Part shown: one piece after another, positions 1-8,365 of the stretch
Numbering within the stretch: position 1 is the first letter of the stretch
Layout: each line of letters starts with the position of its first letter
From: Butyrivibrio sp.
GTDB lineage: Bacteria; Bacillota; Clostridia; Lachnospirales; Lachnospiraceae
Assembly: GCA_017470505.1 (NCBI GenBank)
Contig: JAFUYO010000032.1
Location: 1-53,678 of the forward strand
Length of the DNA stretch: 53,678 bases
Reading direction: 5' to 3'
The notes under the pieces: model-generated
The model's input: only the letters and a program-made list of their open reading frames with translations
Databases searched by the model: none
What the model was told of the DNA's origin: nothing
Translations under genes and position numbers: made by a program

Positions 1-1702
1 CGTTCAGGTGGTTGTAGAAACCGTTTTCCCCGTCGGGGGTCTCGAGAGTGAATCTTGCAAGTGTTCCATCGATTGAGAGCATGTCAACCTTGTCGGTGCC
101 GTCTGTGCGTATGATCGTAAACTTTGTCCCGGAGGGGAAGGCGATGTCCTTACCGCTCCCTTCGGTTGCACTCTCGTTATCCTTGGATATCAGCTCACCC
201 GTGATCTCGGCCTTGGTCTTTAAGGTGAAGTGTGAGTGCACATCAAAGTACTTATTATCGCTGGTAAGGGTCCCGTCTTCACCCAGGCGATAGGTCTTGT
301 TTGCGCTGTAGGTACTCAGAAGATCGAAGCGCTTTGAAAGGCTCATGTTGGATGAGTCTGTGAGGCATGAGGCATAATAGGTGTTTGTGCTCTCCTCGTA
401 CAGTGATCCCAAGTGGTCACAGGGAAGCATATCCTTCTGAGTGATGTTGCCATTGTCAAGGTCAAATATATAGAAGTAATCCAGATCGCTGTAGCTTGAT
501 GCGACAACTATGAAATACTGCTTACTGCCAACCTTTGTCAGATATTCCGTAAACGAAAAGAAATCATCTTCTACCGTTTCCTTGTCGATATCACTGAAAA
601 CCTCGAATGACTTGTACATGTTGAAGTCATCTTCGTAGGTAGTGAAGAAGCACCCGTAATTGTACATCTTGTTGTCATCGCCCTCTGTTGTGCGTATATC
701 CATGTACAGGGGCTGTTCGCTTATAATGGCCGAGTCATCTAAAGGCGCATAAGCTGCATCCACGAGGCCGCTGCTGTAGGGGATGAAAGCTGTTATGGTC
801 CCTGCCGCATACGGGGCGATGTCGTAGGCGTTGAAGTATACGTTTACGCCCTTATAGTCGAGAGCCCAGTAAAACCTGGAAACGACGTCGTTCTCATCAG
901 GATTCAGGTTCTCGGGTTCGTACTCGGTCTTGAGGTACTTGTCGAGTTCATCTGAGAGCCCGGTTCCCATGCCGGGATCGTTGCAAAAGAAAACGTCCTT
1001 ATCGTAATTGTTCTCAAGAGAGGAAAGAAGAGCATCCTTGAACGCCGCCTTATCGGGAACGACCTCGGGAAGAGTCAGCTCTTTTCCGGTGCGGCTGTCA
1101 AAGGTCTCAGAGGTGTACATTGCAAAGCCGTGTGCGCCTCCCGCATAGCTGTCAAGGCATGAGAGTATGCTGACGACTTCTGTATCTGCCCTTTCGATAA
1201 AAAAGTCCTGACTTAGTGTTGCTGTGTAAATAAATGGGGCGGTATCATCTGCGGCTATGGAAGCGCGGGCCTCCTTGTTGTCACTTGTAAACATATCTGC
1301 CTGGGATGAAGCGTTATCCGTCATGGTCTTTATGTAGCTGTCAATTGAAGAAGCCAGCTCCGGGTACATTTTCCGGGAATCCTCAGAGAGCTTTATGGAT
1401 TCGATGTGCCCCTGTATGATGGGCTGCTCATATTTTCCTGAACTGTCGGACTCATAGAGAAACTTTGAGTCGGAAAGAAACTTTGGCGATGTAACTTCAC
1501 CGGAATCTTCAGTAGTTTCATCAGAGGTTTCAGCTGTTTCACTAACCTCTTCGGTCTTTGTCTCAAGGGCAGAACTCTCTGTTGCAGCCCCGGCTGTGTC
1601 CGTGCCCGGACTTTCAGCGGGGGCAGGTGCCTCTGCACTTCCGCATGCTGACAGCAAAAGAGAAAGAGATGTTGCTGCAATAATTAATCCTTTTCTTTTC
1701 AT
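1..1702 (-). CDS. RsiV-like (DUF3298/DUF4163) lipoprotein, partial
   Basis: The reading frame is open from an ATG at 1702 to the left edge, so the C-terminus is missing (567 codons visible). A GGAGG site lies just upstream of the ATG. The N-terminus is a lipoprotein signal peptide ending in LLLSAC, followed by a Thr/Glu/Ser-rich linker to about residue 80. Further in, the segment GGAHGFAMYTSETFDSRTG matches the conserved core of the RsiV/DUF3298 fold (small-molecule or lysozyme-type ligand binding in RsiV). It is probably an exported surface lipoprotein. No sigma factor gene is next to it, so an anti-sigma role is not supported here. The gene is divergent from metY, with 106 bases between the two starts. 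Confidence 0.75.
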   Translation of the reverse strand, partial: MKRKGLIIAATSLSLLLSACGSAEAPAPAESPGTDTAGAATESSALETKTEEVSETAETSDETTEDSGEVTSPKFLSDSKFLYESDSSGKYEQPIIQGHIESIKLSEDSRKMYPELASSIDSYIKTMTDNASSQADMFTSDNKEARASIAADDTAPFIYTATLSQDFFIERADTEVVSILSCLDSYAGGAHGFAMYTSETFDSRTGKELTLPEVVPDKAAFKDALLSSLENNYDKDVFFCNDPGMGTGLSDELDKYLKTEYEPENLNPDENDVVSRFYWALDYKGVNVYFNAYDIAPYAAGTITAFIPYSSGLVDAAYAPLDDSAIISEQPLYMDIRTTEGDDNKMYNYGCFFTTYEDDFNMYKSFEVFSDIDKETVEDDFFSFTEYLTKVGSKQYFIVVASSYSDLDYFYIFDLDNGNITQKDMLPCDHLGSLYEESTNTYYASCLTDSSNMSLSKRFDLLSTYSANKTYRLGEDGTLTSDNKYFDVHSHFTLKTKAEITGELISKDNESATEGSGKDIAFPSGTKFTIIRTDGTDKVDMLSIDGTLARFTLETPDGENGFYNHLN

Positions 1703-1733
1703 AATAATCCTCCATTTGCATAAATATATAACA

Positions 1734-1762
1734 TTAATCTTACCATAGATTTCTGATATAAT
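1734..1762 (+). promoter_or_regulatory. Promoter of metY (extended -10)
   Basis: TTAATC at 1734-1739, a 17-base spacer and TATAAT at 1757-1762, with TG one base before the -10 (TGATATAAT). It sits 47 bases before the metY start. No S-box or T-box leader fits in the short space. Confidence 0.5.
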
Positions 1763-1808
1763 AGTCACATATTAAAAAAAACAATAACGATGGTGGGAGG
1801 AAGATAAA

Positions 1809-3086
1809 ATGGACCAGCTTAAGATGGGAACCAAATGTGTACAGGCGGGCTACACCCCAGAGAACGGGGAGCCGAGGCAGATACCGATAATACAGTCCAC
1901 AACATTTAAGTACGACACGAGCGAGGCGATGGGAAGGCTCTTTGACCTGGAGGACAGCGGATATTTTTACACCAGGCTTCAGAATCCCACCAATGACTAT
2001 GTGGCAGCCAAGATAGCTACACTCGAGGGCGGAAGCGCCGGAATGCTCACTTCATCAGGACAGGCGGCCAACTTCATGGCTCTTTTCAATATATGCGAGT
2101 GCGGAAGTCACATCGTGGCATCTTCCTCAATTTACGGAGGAACCTTCAACCTCATAGCAGTGACCATGGCAAAGATGGGAATAGAAGTAACCTTCGTTTC
2201 ACCCACAGCCTCTGACGAGGAGCTGGACGCAGCGTTTAAGGACAACACAAGGGCGATGTTCGGGGAGTCGATAGCAAACCCGGCGCTCACTGTCCTCGAT
2301 ATTGAGAAGTTTGCAGCCGCAGCCCACAGACACGGGGTGCCGCTAATCGTAGACAATACCTTCCCTACACCTGTGAACTGCAGGCCCATAGAGTGGGGAG
2401 CTGACATTGTTACGCACTCAACGACCAAGTACATGGACGGCCACGGGGCAGCAGTCGGGGGAGCAATCGTCGACTCCGGCAAATTCGACTGGATGGCACA
2501 TGCGGACAAGTTCCCGGGGCTCACGACTCCTGACGACTCCTACCACGGCATTGTATATGCCGAGAAATTCGGAAAAGAGGGAGCCTTCATCACAAAGGCG
2601 ACAGCGCAGCTGATGAGAGATTTTGGATGCATACAGGCCCCTCAGAACGCCTTTATACTAAACCTCGGCCTTGAGTCTCTTCATGTGCGTATGGCAAAGC
2701 ACGTTGAGAACGGTCAGGCAGTGGCAGAATTTTTGAAGACACAGGACAAGGTCGCAGCTGTAAACTACCCGGGACTTGAGTCGGATCCGTATCATGAGAT
2801 CGCCATGAAATACATGCCAAAGGGCGGCTGCGGTGTTGTATCCTTCGAGCTTGAGGGCGGAAGGCAGGCCGCTGAGAGCTTTATGAAAAAATTAAAGGTT
2901 GCAGCGATCGAGACCCACGTCGCAGATGCGAGAACATGCTGCCTGAACCCTGCGACGTCGACTCACAGACAGATGACGGATGAGCAGCTTAAAGAGGCGG
3001 GAATCCCTGCAGGACTCATCAGGATATCCTGCGGACTTGAGGATAAGGAGGACCTCATCGCCGATATAGCAAACGCACTTGGGTGA
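1809..3086 (+). CDS. metY: O-acetylhomoserine aminocarboxypropyltransferase (homocysteine synthase)
   Basis: PLP-dependent Cys/Met metabolism enzyme of 425 residues, full length for the family. It makes homocysteine from O-acetylhomoserine and sulfide (direct sulfhydrylation) in the cytoplasm. Visible features are the N-terminal TKCVQAGYTP segment, YTRLQNPTND (phosphate-binding region), DNTFPTP, and the PLP lysine K207 in HSTTKYMDGHG. The ATG at 1809 follows a GGGAGGAAGA site. The aldo/keto reductase gene begins 56 bases downstream, so the two may be cotranscribed. Together with cysK and metQNI some 10 kb away it gives the window a sulfur amino acid theme. Cystathionine gamma-synthase is less likely because of the roughly 425-residue length and the MetY-type N-terminus. 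Confidence 0.93.
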   Translation: MDQLKMGTKCVQAGYTPENGEPRQIPIIQSTTFKYDTSEAMGRLFDLEDSGYFYTRLQNPTNDYVAAKIATLEGGSAGMLTSSGQAANFMALFNICECGSHIVASSSIYGGTFNLIAVTMAKMGIEVTFVSPTASDEELDAAFKDNTRAMFGESIANPALTVLDIEKFAAAAHRHGVPLIVDNTFPTPVNCRPIEWGADIVTHSTTKYMDGHGAAVGGAIVDSGKFDWMAHADKFPGLTTPDDSYHGIVYAEKFGKEGAFITKATAQLMRDFGCIQAPQNAFILNLGLESLHVRMAKHVENGQAVAEFLKTQDKVAAVNYPGLESDPYHEIAMKYMPKGGCGVVSFELEGGRQAAESFMKKLKVAAIETHVADARTCCLNPATSTHRQMTDEQLKEAGIPAGLIRISCGLEDKEDLIADIANALG

Positions 3087-3142
3087 GAAACAATTAGTAT
3101 AACAGAAATGGCATATTGTTTTTGGCAGAAAGGAGATTTCAA

Positions 3143-4264
3143 ATGGCATTTTTTCCTGAGATGAAAAAGAAACTTGGTTTTGGCATGATGAGACTGCCTC
3201 AGAAGGGGGCAGATATCGACTATGAGACCGTTAATGAAATGGTCGACACCTTTATCGCGGAGGGCTTTAACTACTTTGACACGGCTCACGGCTATCACAA
3301 CGGGCTGAGCGAGGTGGCAGTTAAGAAGTGTCTCACGAGCCGCCACGACAGGTCTGAGTATCTTCTGACAGATAAGCTCACAGAGCCCTATTTTAACAGC
3401 AAAGAGGATATAAAGCCCTTCTTTGAATCACAGCTTGCGGCCTGCGGAGTAGAGTATTTTGATTTCTATCTCATGCACGCCCAGGGAAGGGGCAACTATG
3501 ACAAGTTCCGGAGGTGCGAGGCATATGAGGTTGCACAGGAGCTTAAGGCAGAGGGGAAGATAAGGCACGTAGGCCTCTCCTTCCATGACACGGCAGATTT
3601 CCTTGACAGGATTCTGACCGACCACCCTGAGGTTGAGATAGTGCAGATCCAGTTCAATTACCTCGATTACGACGACGAGGGTGTCCAGGGGAAAGAGTGC
3701 CTGGAGGTCTGCAAAAAGCACAACAAGCCGATCCTTGTCATGGAGCCCGTAAAGGGCGGAAGTCTTGTGAACCTCACAGATGAAGCCAAAAAGGTCTATG
3801 ACGAGCTCGGAGACATGAGCTATGCGTCCTACGCAATAAGGTTTGTCGCCGGCTTTGATCAGATGGCTATGGTCCTCTCAGGGATGAGCAGCCCTGAGCA
3901 GATGAAGGACAACATCTCCTATATGAAGGACTTTGAGCCCCTTAATGAAAAAGAAAAAGAGGCGGTTGAAAAGGTCACCAGGATAGTAAAGGGACTTGAC
4001 CTCATTCCGTGTACAGCGTGCCGCTACTGCGTAGAGGAAAACCACTGTCCTAAGAACATAAGGATCCCGGACCTGTTTGCCTGCTTTAATGCAAAGGGCA
4101 AATTCGGCGACTGGAACCAGGATTACTATTATCACGACGTCTATACAGTTGACGGCGGAAAAGCCGGCGACTGCATAAAGTGCGGAATGTGCGAGAACGT
4201 CTGCCCTCAGCACCTTCCTATAAGAGAGCTCCTTGAGAAGGTGTCAGCGGAGTTTGACAGATAA
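3143..4264 (+). CDS. Aldo/keto reductase with C-terminal 4Fe-4S domain
   Basis: A 373-residue protein. The ATG at 3143 is chosen because AAAGGAG lies 7-8 bases before it; a longer frame open from 3116 has no such site. The N-terminal two thirds is an aldo/keto reductase barrel (GFGMMRLPQ, FDTAHGYHNG with the catalytic Tyr, and the FYLMHAQ strand). The C-terminal part has two cysteine clusters, CTACRYCVEENHCP and CIKCGMCENVCP, typical of ferredoxin-like 4Fe-4S sites. These Fe-S aldo/keto reductases are common in anaerobes and their substrates are mostly unknown. A paralogue is at 20610-21791. It lies 56 bases after metY and ends at a strong terminator. Confidence 0.9.
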   Translation: MAFFPEMKKKLGFGMMRLPQKGADIDYETVNEMVDTFIAEGFNYFDTAHGYHNGLSEVAVKKCLTSRHDRSEYLLTDKLTEPYFNSKEDIKPFFESQLAACGVEYFDFYLMHAQGRGNYDKFRRCEAYEVAQELKAEGKIRHVGLSFHDTADFLDRILTDHPEVEIVQIQFNYLDYDDEGVQGKECLEVCKKHNKPILVMEPVKGGSLVNLTDEAKKVYDELGDMSYASYAIRFVAGFDQMAMVLSGMSSPEQMKDNISYMKDFEPLNEKEKEAVEKVTRIVKGLDLIPCTACRYCVEENHCPKNIRIPDLFACFNAKGKFGDWNQDYYYHDVYTVDGGKAGDCIKCGMCENVCPQHLPIRELLEKVSAEFDR

Positions 4265-4305
4265 GGGGTGCTGCTGCGGAGCATGTCCTGAGGTTTCGGA
4301 ACTAA

Positions 4306-4345
4306 AAAATACCGGTTCGGTGCTATTTGCCGAACCGGTATTTTT
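4306..4345. terminator. Bidirectional intrinsic terminator
   Basis: A 15-bp stem, AAAATACCGGTTCGG (4306-4320), pairs with CCGAACCGGTATTTT (4330-4344) around a 9-base loop, and is flanked by A and T runs. It lies between the convergent aldo/keto reductase and membrane protein genes. Confidence 0.9.
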
Positions 4346-4390
4346 GACATTTTCAGTCAGGAACTGCTACAGTTCTTTAGTTTTAACGGA

Positions 4391-4711
4391 TCAGTTATTG
4401 ATGAGTCTGACTTCACCGATAACGGGAAGGGGCTTGTCGCTCATCTGGAACGCTCTTACAATGCCTATGATCTCGATTACGAGAAGTGCAAGGCTTACAA
4501 CACCGATCACGATGGTCATTACGCCGTTACTATTAAAGAGATTGGAAAGGATTGAGATAACAGTGTTGCAGATGTTGAGGATAAGAGCCTGGTTGACGTG
4601 CTGACGTGTAACGTTATCGTTCTTATCTCTAAGGAAATAGGAGATAAGCCAGCCTATCCATGTGAAATAACTGATTACTGAATAAAGTCTTGTGTGTGTG
4701 TTGTTGTTCAT
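4391..4711 (-). CDS. Small DUF4870-like integral membrane protein
   Basis: A protein of 106 residues with three likely membrane segments: about 12-27 (around WIGWLISYF), about 42-60 and about 65-88 (VMTIVIGVVSLALLVIEI). A polar stretch carrying the RQHVNQAL motif sits after the first segment, as in the DUF4870 / Tic20-like family. A GAGGAGG site sits 5-6 bases before the ATG at 4711. It is transcribed towards the terminator at 4306-4345. Function is unknown. Confidence 0.75.
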   Translation of the reverse strand: MNNNTHTRLYSVISYFTWIGWLISYFLRDKNDNVTRQHVNQALILNICNTVISILSNLFNSNGVMTIVIGVVSLALLVIEIIGIVRAFQMSDKPLPVIGEVRLINN

Positions 4712-4770
4712 TTTTTCCTCCTCATGTTAAAATATCATTATCAATTGATTATACACCAAAGGAGAAAATA

Positions 4771-5307
4771 ATGCACACAGATCATGTAAAAATCGGAAAT
4801 GTGGAAAAAGATTTAGACCGCGTATACAGGATTTTTGACGAATTTGTCAAAAAAATGGGGTTCGATAAGCGCAATGAGCGCAGATTCAGACTGCTTACCG
4901 AGGAAGTACTCAGAATTGCAAAGGTGATCGTCCGTGAGGCCACACTTGATACCTGGTTTGAAGGAGAGGGGGATGAGGCGAAGATATTCTTGACGGTCGA
5001 CAACAGATTCAATGTCGACGACAGGGAGAAGATACTTTCGCTTTCATCAAGCGGAAAAAACAGCGCGGAGATGGGCTTTTTTGACAAGCTCCTTGCGATA
5101 TTTGTCGCAGATGACCCCACAGACAAGACCTGGAGTCTTCAATCGTACAGGGAAGAACTCCTTGAAAAGAGAAAGACAGATGCGTATTCACAGGAGGCGT
5201 GGGACGATCTTGAGAGGTCTGTCATCGCAGGTCTCTCGGAGAATATCGAGGTAAGTGTATACGACGAAGTCATAAAGCTTGTTGCGACCTACAAAAAGAA
5301 AGATTAA
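4771..5307 (+). CDS. Conserved protein of unknown function
   Basis: A 178-residue acidic, soluble protein with no signal peptide or membrane segment. The ATG at 4771 is chosen for the AAAGGAG site 7 bases before it; the frame is open upstream but has no site there. The early helix RRFRLLTEEVLRIAKVIVRE recalls the first helix of histidine-kinase-like ATPase domains, as in small anti-sigma or sensor-like ATPases, but no N/G1/G2 boxes can be seen, so nucleotide binding is not supported. It is a single gene between divergent DUF4870 and a terminator shared with thioredoxin. I do not recognise its role. Confidence 0.7.
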   Translation: MHTDHVKIGNVEKDLDRVYRIFDEFVKKMGFDKRNERRFRLLTEEVLRIAKVIVREATLDTWFEGEGDEAKIFLTVDNRFNVDDREKILSLSSSGKNSAEMGFFDKLLAIFVADDPTDKTWSLQSYREELLEKRKTDAYSQEAWDDLERSVIAGLSENIEVSVYDEVIKLVATYKKKD

Positions 5308-5320
5308 CATGTATGTAAAA

Positions 5321-5350
5321 AAAGACCACGGCGAATGGGCCGTGGTCTTT
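5321..5350. terminator. Bidirectional intrinsic terminator
   Basis: A perfect 12-bp stem, AAAGACCACGGC (5321-5332) with GCCGTGGTCTTT (5339-5350), and a 6-base loop. It serves the convergent gene ending at 5307 and thioredoxin ending at 5359; A residues precede the stem, giving a U tract on the minus transcript. Confidence 0.88.
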
Positions 5351-5358
5351 AGATGCAG

Positions 5359-5676
5359 TTAAAGTACCGCGTCAAGTTTCTGAGAGAGAGCATCTGCACT
5401 CATTGCGCCGGTTGAGCTATCGACAAGTTCTCCGCCTTTGAAGATGAGGAAACTCGGTATCGACATGATGTTGAATCTTGCAGCGAGCTGGTCGTTCTCA
5501 TCAGAGTTTACCTTGCCGACCTTGATTCTGCCGTCATACTTCCCAGCCATCTTCTCAACGATTGGCATCATCATCTTGCAGGGACCGCACCAGTCAGCAT
5601 AAAAATCAACCAGTACCGGGATGTCGCTCTTAATAACTTCGTTCTCAAAATTCTCTTCTGTAAATTTATATTCCAT
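5359..5676 (-). CDS. trxA: Thioredoxin
   Basis: A 105-residue protein of normal thioredoxin length. The redox motif WCGPCK has its cysteines at residues 30 and 33, and the cis-proline segment is MSIPSFLIF. It reduces protein disulfides in the cytoplasm using thioredoxin reductase; a trxB gene is at 37063. The ATG at 5676 is preferred because AAGGAG is 8 bases away; an in-frame TTG two codons earlier would sit too close to that site. It has its own promoter upstream and is separate from nadE, which ends 80 bases before it on the same strand. Confidence 0.95.
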   Translation of the reverse strand: MEYKFTEENFENEVIKSDIPVLVDFYADWCGPCKMMMPIVEKMAGKYDGRIKVGKVNSDENDQLAARFNIMSIPSFLIFKGGELVDSSTGAMSADALSQKLDAVL

Positions 5677-5724
5677 GATCAATTCTCCTTTTCATTATCA
5701 TGTGTTCTTAGTTGCTATAAATTA

Positions 5725-5753
5725 TATTTAACACAATTAAATTGAATTGTCAA
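5725..5753 (-). promoter_or_regulatory. Promoter of trxA
   Basis: On the minus strand, consensus TTGACA (5753-5748), a 17-base spacer and TAAATA (5730-5725). It lies in the short AT-rich gap between nadE and trxA. Confidence 0.6.
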
Positions 5754-5756
5754 CAC

Positions 5757-6494
5757 CTAAACTCTTTTGTACATAGGGATTGGCCTCAGCTTGTGGAGAT
5801 TTAATCTGTGCAGGCGGTCAATCTTTTCTTTTACTGCGGTATCTTCGCAGACTTTTGTCAGTACATAGTTGTCGAGCACCGCATATGTAAAGCCCAGCTT
5901 GTCCTCGTCAGACATCCCTGAGAGACCGTCTGAGGGAGTCTTGTGGATGAGCTCTCCAGGGAGGCCAAGTGCATCGCCTATCTGAAGCATCTCGCAGACC
6001 AGATAGTCTGAGCAGGGGCTGAAGTCGCCCGCCGCATCGCCGTACTTGGTGGAGTAGCCGACATAGTCCTCAGACCTGTTGCAGGTGTTGGCGACACGTC
6101 CTCCCTCGGGAAGTGACTGCGCAACTGCGTAGAGAGTTGTCATGCGAATGCGGGGAGGTGTGTTTATCCTTGCGTCTTTTGATACGGCAAGGCCTGCCTC
6201 TTCAAGGGCGCGGTACTCGCCGCATACAGCCTCGTGTATGTTTACTGTGTAGGAGCGGATCCCGAGGATCCTGGCAACCTTTTTGGAATCTGCGATATCC
6301 TTCTGCTCGCCGTCCGGCATCAGAACGCCTACAACACGATCTTTTCCAAGGGCCTTTACAAGGAGAGAAGCGACTATGGTCGAGTCCTTGCCGCCTGAGA
6401 GGCCGATCACTGCGCTTGCCTCAGGGCCGTTTTCACTAAACCAGTCCTGTATCCACTTTATGATATTCTGAGTCTCTTTGTTTGCGTCAAACAT
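5757..6494 (-). CDS. nadE: Ammonia-type NAD+ synthase
   Basis: A 245-residue N-type ATP pyrophosphatase that converts deamido-NAD to NAD. The PP-loop SGGKDS is at residues 33-38; MTTLYAVAQS and the CNRSEDYVGYSTKYGDAAGD segment (deamido-NAD and ATP contacts) are present. There is no glutaminase (nitrilase) domain, so ammonia is the likely nitrogen donor. The ATG at 6494 is preferred over an in-frame TTG at 6509, since the GGGAGGA site lies between them. The preceding gene stops 11 bases upstream, so the two NAD genes form an operon. Confidence 0.93.
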   Translation of the reverse strand: MFDANKETQNIIKWIQDWFSENGPEASAVIGLSGGKDSTIVASLLVKALGKDRVVGVLMPDGEQKDIADSKKVARILGIRSYTVNIHEAVCGEYRALEEAGLAVSKDARINTPPRIRMTTLYAVAQSLPEGGRVANTCNRSEDYVGYSTKYGDAAGDFSPCSDYLVCEMLQIGDALGLPGELIHKTPSDGLSGMSDEDKLGFTYAVLDNYVLTKVCEDTAVKEKIDRLHRLNLHKLRPIPMYKRV

Positions 6495-6505
6495 GCATTC
6501 CTCCC

Positions 6506-8233
6506 TCAAATCTCTTCGTACTGCATTCTCCAGTCTATGCAGCGCTGGAGATAATCTACATAATCAGGGTTCTTGCACATGCCCTTGCCCTCTACGTCTG
6601 AGACCTTGGCGACGTCCTGTCCGTTGCAGGCCGTGGTCTTCATGACTATGTTAAGGGCGGGGACATGGGTGTCGTTCGCGATGTAGGTTCCTATTCCGAA
6701 GGCTACCTTTGCGCGGCCCTCGAAGTGAGAGTGTATTTTGTCAGCTCTCTCGAAATCAAGGCTGTCACTGAAGAGAAGCGTCTTGGTCTTCGGGTCGATT
6801 CCAAGGGATTCATAGTGCTTTATCATCTTTTCACCCCACTCCACAGGGTCGCCGGAGTCGTGGCGGACACCGGAAAAGAGGGTGGAGTAGGTCAGCTGGA
6901 AGTCGCGCAAAAAGCAGTCCGTGGTGATGGCGTCCGTAAGCGCAGTTCCGTTCAGGATTCCGTATTCCTTAACCCAGAAGTCAAGCGCATACCAGTTGGA
7001 GTAGGCGGGATTGTGCTTGTGGTTGCCCTGTCCGACACACATGATCCACTCGTGAGCCATGGTCCCGACAGGGGCGACGCCAAGTTTTTTGGCGAGGAGA
7101 ACGTTGGAGGTCCCGACAAAAACAGAGCCGTTTAAATGCGCGTTCTTTAATTTCAGAACTGCCAGCTCCTGAGCCTCGGCAGAAAGGCGTCTACGGAGGC
7201 CAAACTCACTGAAGGCTCCGAGTTTGTATGTTCCGTCGGTTAAAAGAGCTATCTTTTTATCGAGCCTCTCCTCGAAGGAATTCATCAGATCTTCGTATTC
7301 ATAGGCCATTCTGAAGTAGACCTCATTGACAATGGCGAGAGTCGGGATCTCGTACATCGAGGTGTTGAGCCAGGTGCCGTTTGTCTCGATCGAAAGACCG
7401 CACTCCGCGTCGGTTCCTATAGTGAAATCCTCATATCTGGGGTGCCAGAGCCTCAAAAAGTCCACGTAGGATTTCTTTATCCACTTGATTCCGGATAAGT
7501 AGTTCAGCTCGTCCTCGGTGAAATTGAGGTCGCAGTAGAGGTATATCTGGCGCTTGATCTCCTCGACCATCTCTTTTGTGAACCTGACATCCGTGTTCCT
7601 GCACCTGAATGTCCAGGTCGTGGTGTAGTCAGGAAAGTTGTGATAGATTGCCTGTCCCATTGAGAACTTGTAGAGATCTGTCTCAAGCAGGCTGTCGATA
7701 ATAGGGTGCATAGGATCCTCCTCCATTTTTCCTGTTCTTTGCAGGTATTCTTCAAATACCGCGTTAATATCTTCTGCGTGGACCATAGGGTCATTCCTGA
7801 TCTCGGTCCCGCTCATCTTGACTATTGTGCGATCCACCAGATTGAAGTGGTGGGAGGGGTAGATGGGCTGCAGCTTTTCAACGTAGGACGGCTCACCTGT
7901 GTACCAGGTAAAGTCAGCTAAGTCAGGGTCTATCCCCGCCGATGAAAAGAGCTCATTCCCCCAGGCAACCCAGTTCTCGTGCGTGAAGGTCCCGTCGAGC
8001 CCTATCTTCTTGTCGTCGATAACAGCGACGACAACGCGCGGATTGTCGTGAAATATTTCTTTTACAAGCTTGATGCGCATGGTGAAGGGAAGAAAGTCCC
8101 TGCCCCGATCCTGCTGATAGCCGCAGACCGCGATTATCATGCGGTCATTTTCTGAAAGAGCCCTCTCTATCAGCGATTCGTGCCCTATGTGCATCGGGAT
8201 GAAGCAGCCGAAAACTATACCGATCTTTTCCAT
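6506..8233 (-). CDS. Fused nicotinate(nicotinamide)-nucleotide adenylyltransferase and nicotinate phosphoribosyltransferase
   Basis: A 575-residue, two-domain protein. Residues 1 to about 165 are a NadM/NadR-like adenylyltransferase: GCFIPMHIGHESLI holds the HxGH nucleotidyl-transfer motif (H15, H18) and SGTEIRNDP near residue 144 is the second ATP-binding motif. Residues from about 180 to the end are nicotinate phosphoribosyltransferase (LLETDLYKFSMGQA start, GLRRRLS, GTSNVLLAKKLG, RHDSGDP and LFSDSLDFE). Together they would turn nicotinate into NaMN and then NaAD, and nadE directly downstream finishes NAD. A GGAGA site precedes the ATG. The order of domains and the close nadE support cytoplasmic NAD salvage. 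Confidence 0.88.
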   Translation of the reverse strand: MEKIGIVFGCFIPMHIGHESLIERALSENDRMIIAVCGYQQDRGRDFLPFTMRIKLVKEIFHDNPRVVVAVIDDKKIGLDGTFTHENWVAWGNELFSSAGIDPDLADFTWYTGEPSYVEKLQPIYPSHHFNLVDRTIVKMSGTEIRNDPMVHAEDINAVFEEYLQRTGKMEEDPMHPIIDSLLETDLYKFSMGQAIYHNFPDYTTTWTFRCRNTDVRFTKEMVEEIKRQIYLYCDLNFTEDELNYLSGIKWIKKSYVDFLRLWHPRYEDFTIGTDAECGLSIETNGTWLNTSMYEIPTLAIVNEVYFRMAYEYEDLMNSFEERLDKKIALLTDGTYKLGAFSEFGLRRRLSAEAQELAVLKLKNAHLNGSVFVGTSNVLLAKKLGVAPVGTMAHEWIMCVGQGNHKHNPAYSNWYALDFWVKEYGILNGTALTDAITTDCFLRDFQLTYSTLFSGVRHDSGDPVEWGEKMIKHYESLGIDPKTKTLLFSDSLDFERADKIHSHFEGRAKVAFGIGTYIANDTHVPALNIVMKTTACNGQDVAKVSDVEGKGMCKNPDYVDYLQRCIDWRMQYEEI

Positions 8234-8249
8234 TAAAGTCTCCTTAGAA

Positions 8250-8275
8250 GCTCATAATAGTTGCTCATAATAGTT
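8250..8275. repeat. Two tandem 13-bp repeats upstream of the NAD genes
   Basis: GCTCATAATAGTT occurs twice back to back (8250-8262 and 8263-8275), 17 bases before the start of the fused NAD gene on the minus strand. It may be an operator or part of the promoter; no known NAD regulator site was recognised. Confidence 0.5.
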
Positions 8276-8365
8276 ACAAAAATGTCTAATCCATTATACC
8301 GCATATTATGGTAGAATCTATAGGTGATACACTTTTTTGATGGCAGAGGACAAGGATATTATTTT

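Noticed and set aside
48-293. Plus-strand 81-residue frame at the left edge
   Set aside because: It is antisense to the RsiV-like lipoprotein gene, whose frame is open for 567 codons with a good start site.
1703-1808. SAM or T-box riboswitch ahead of metY
   Set aside because: The whole gap is 106 bases, shared with a divergent gene, and no conserved riboswitch core is visible.
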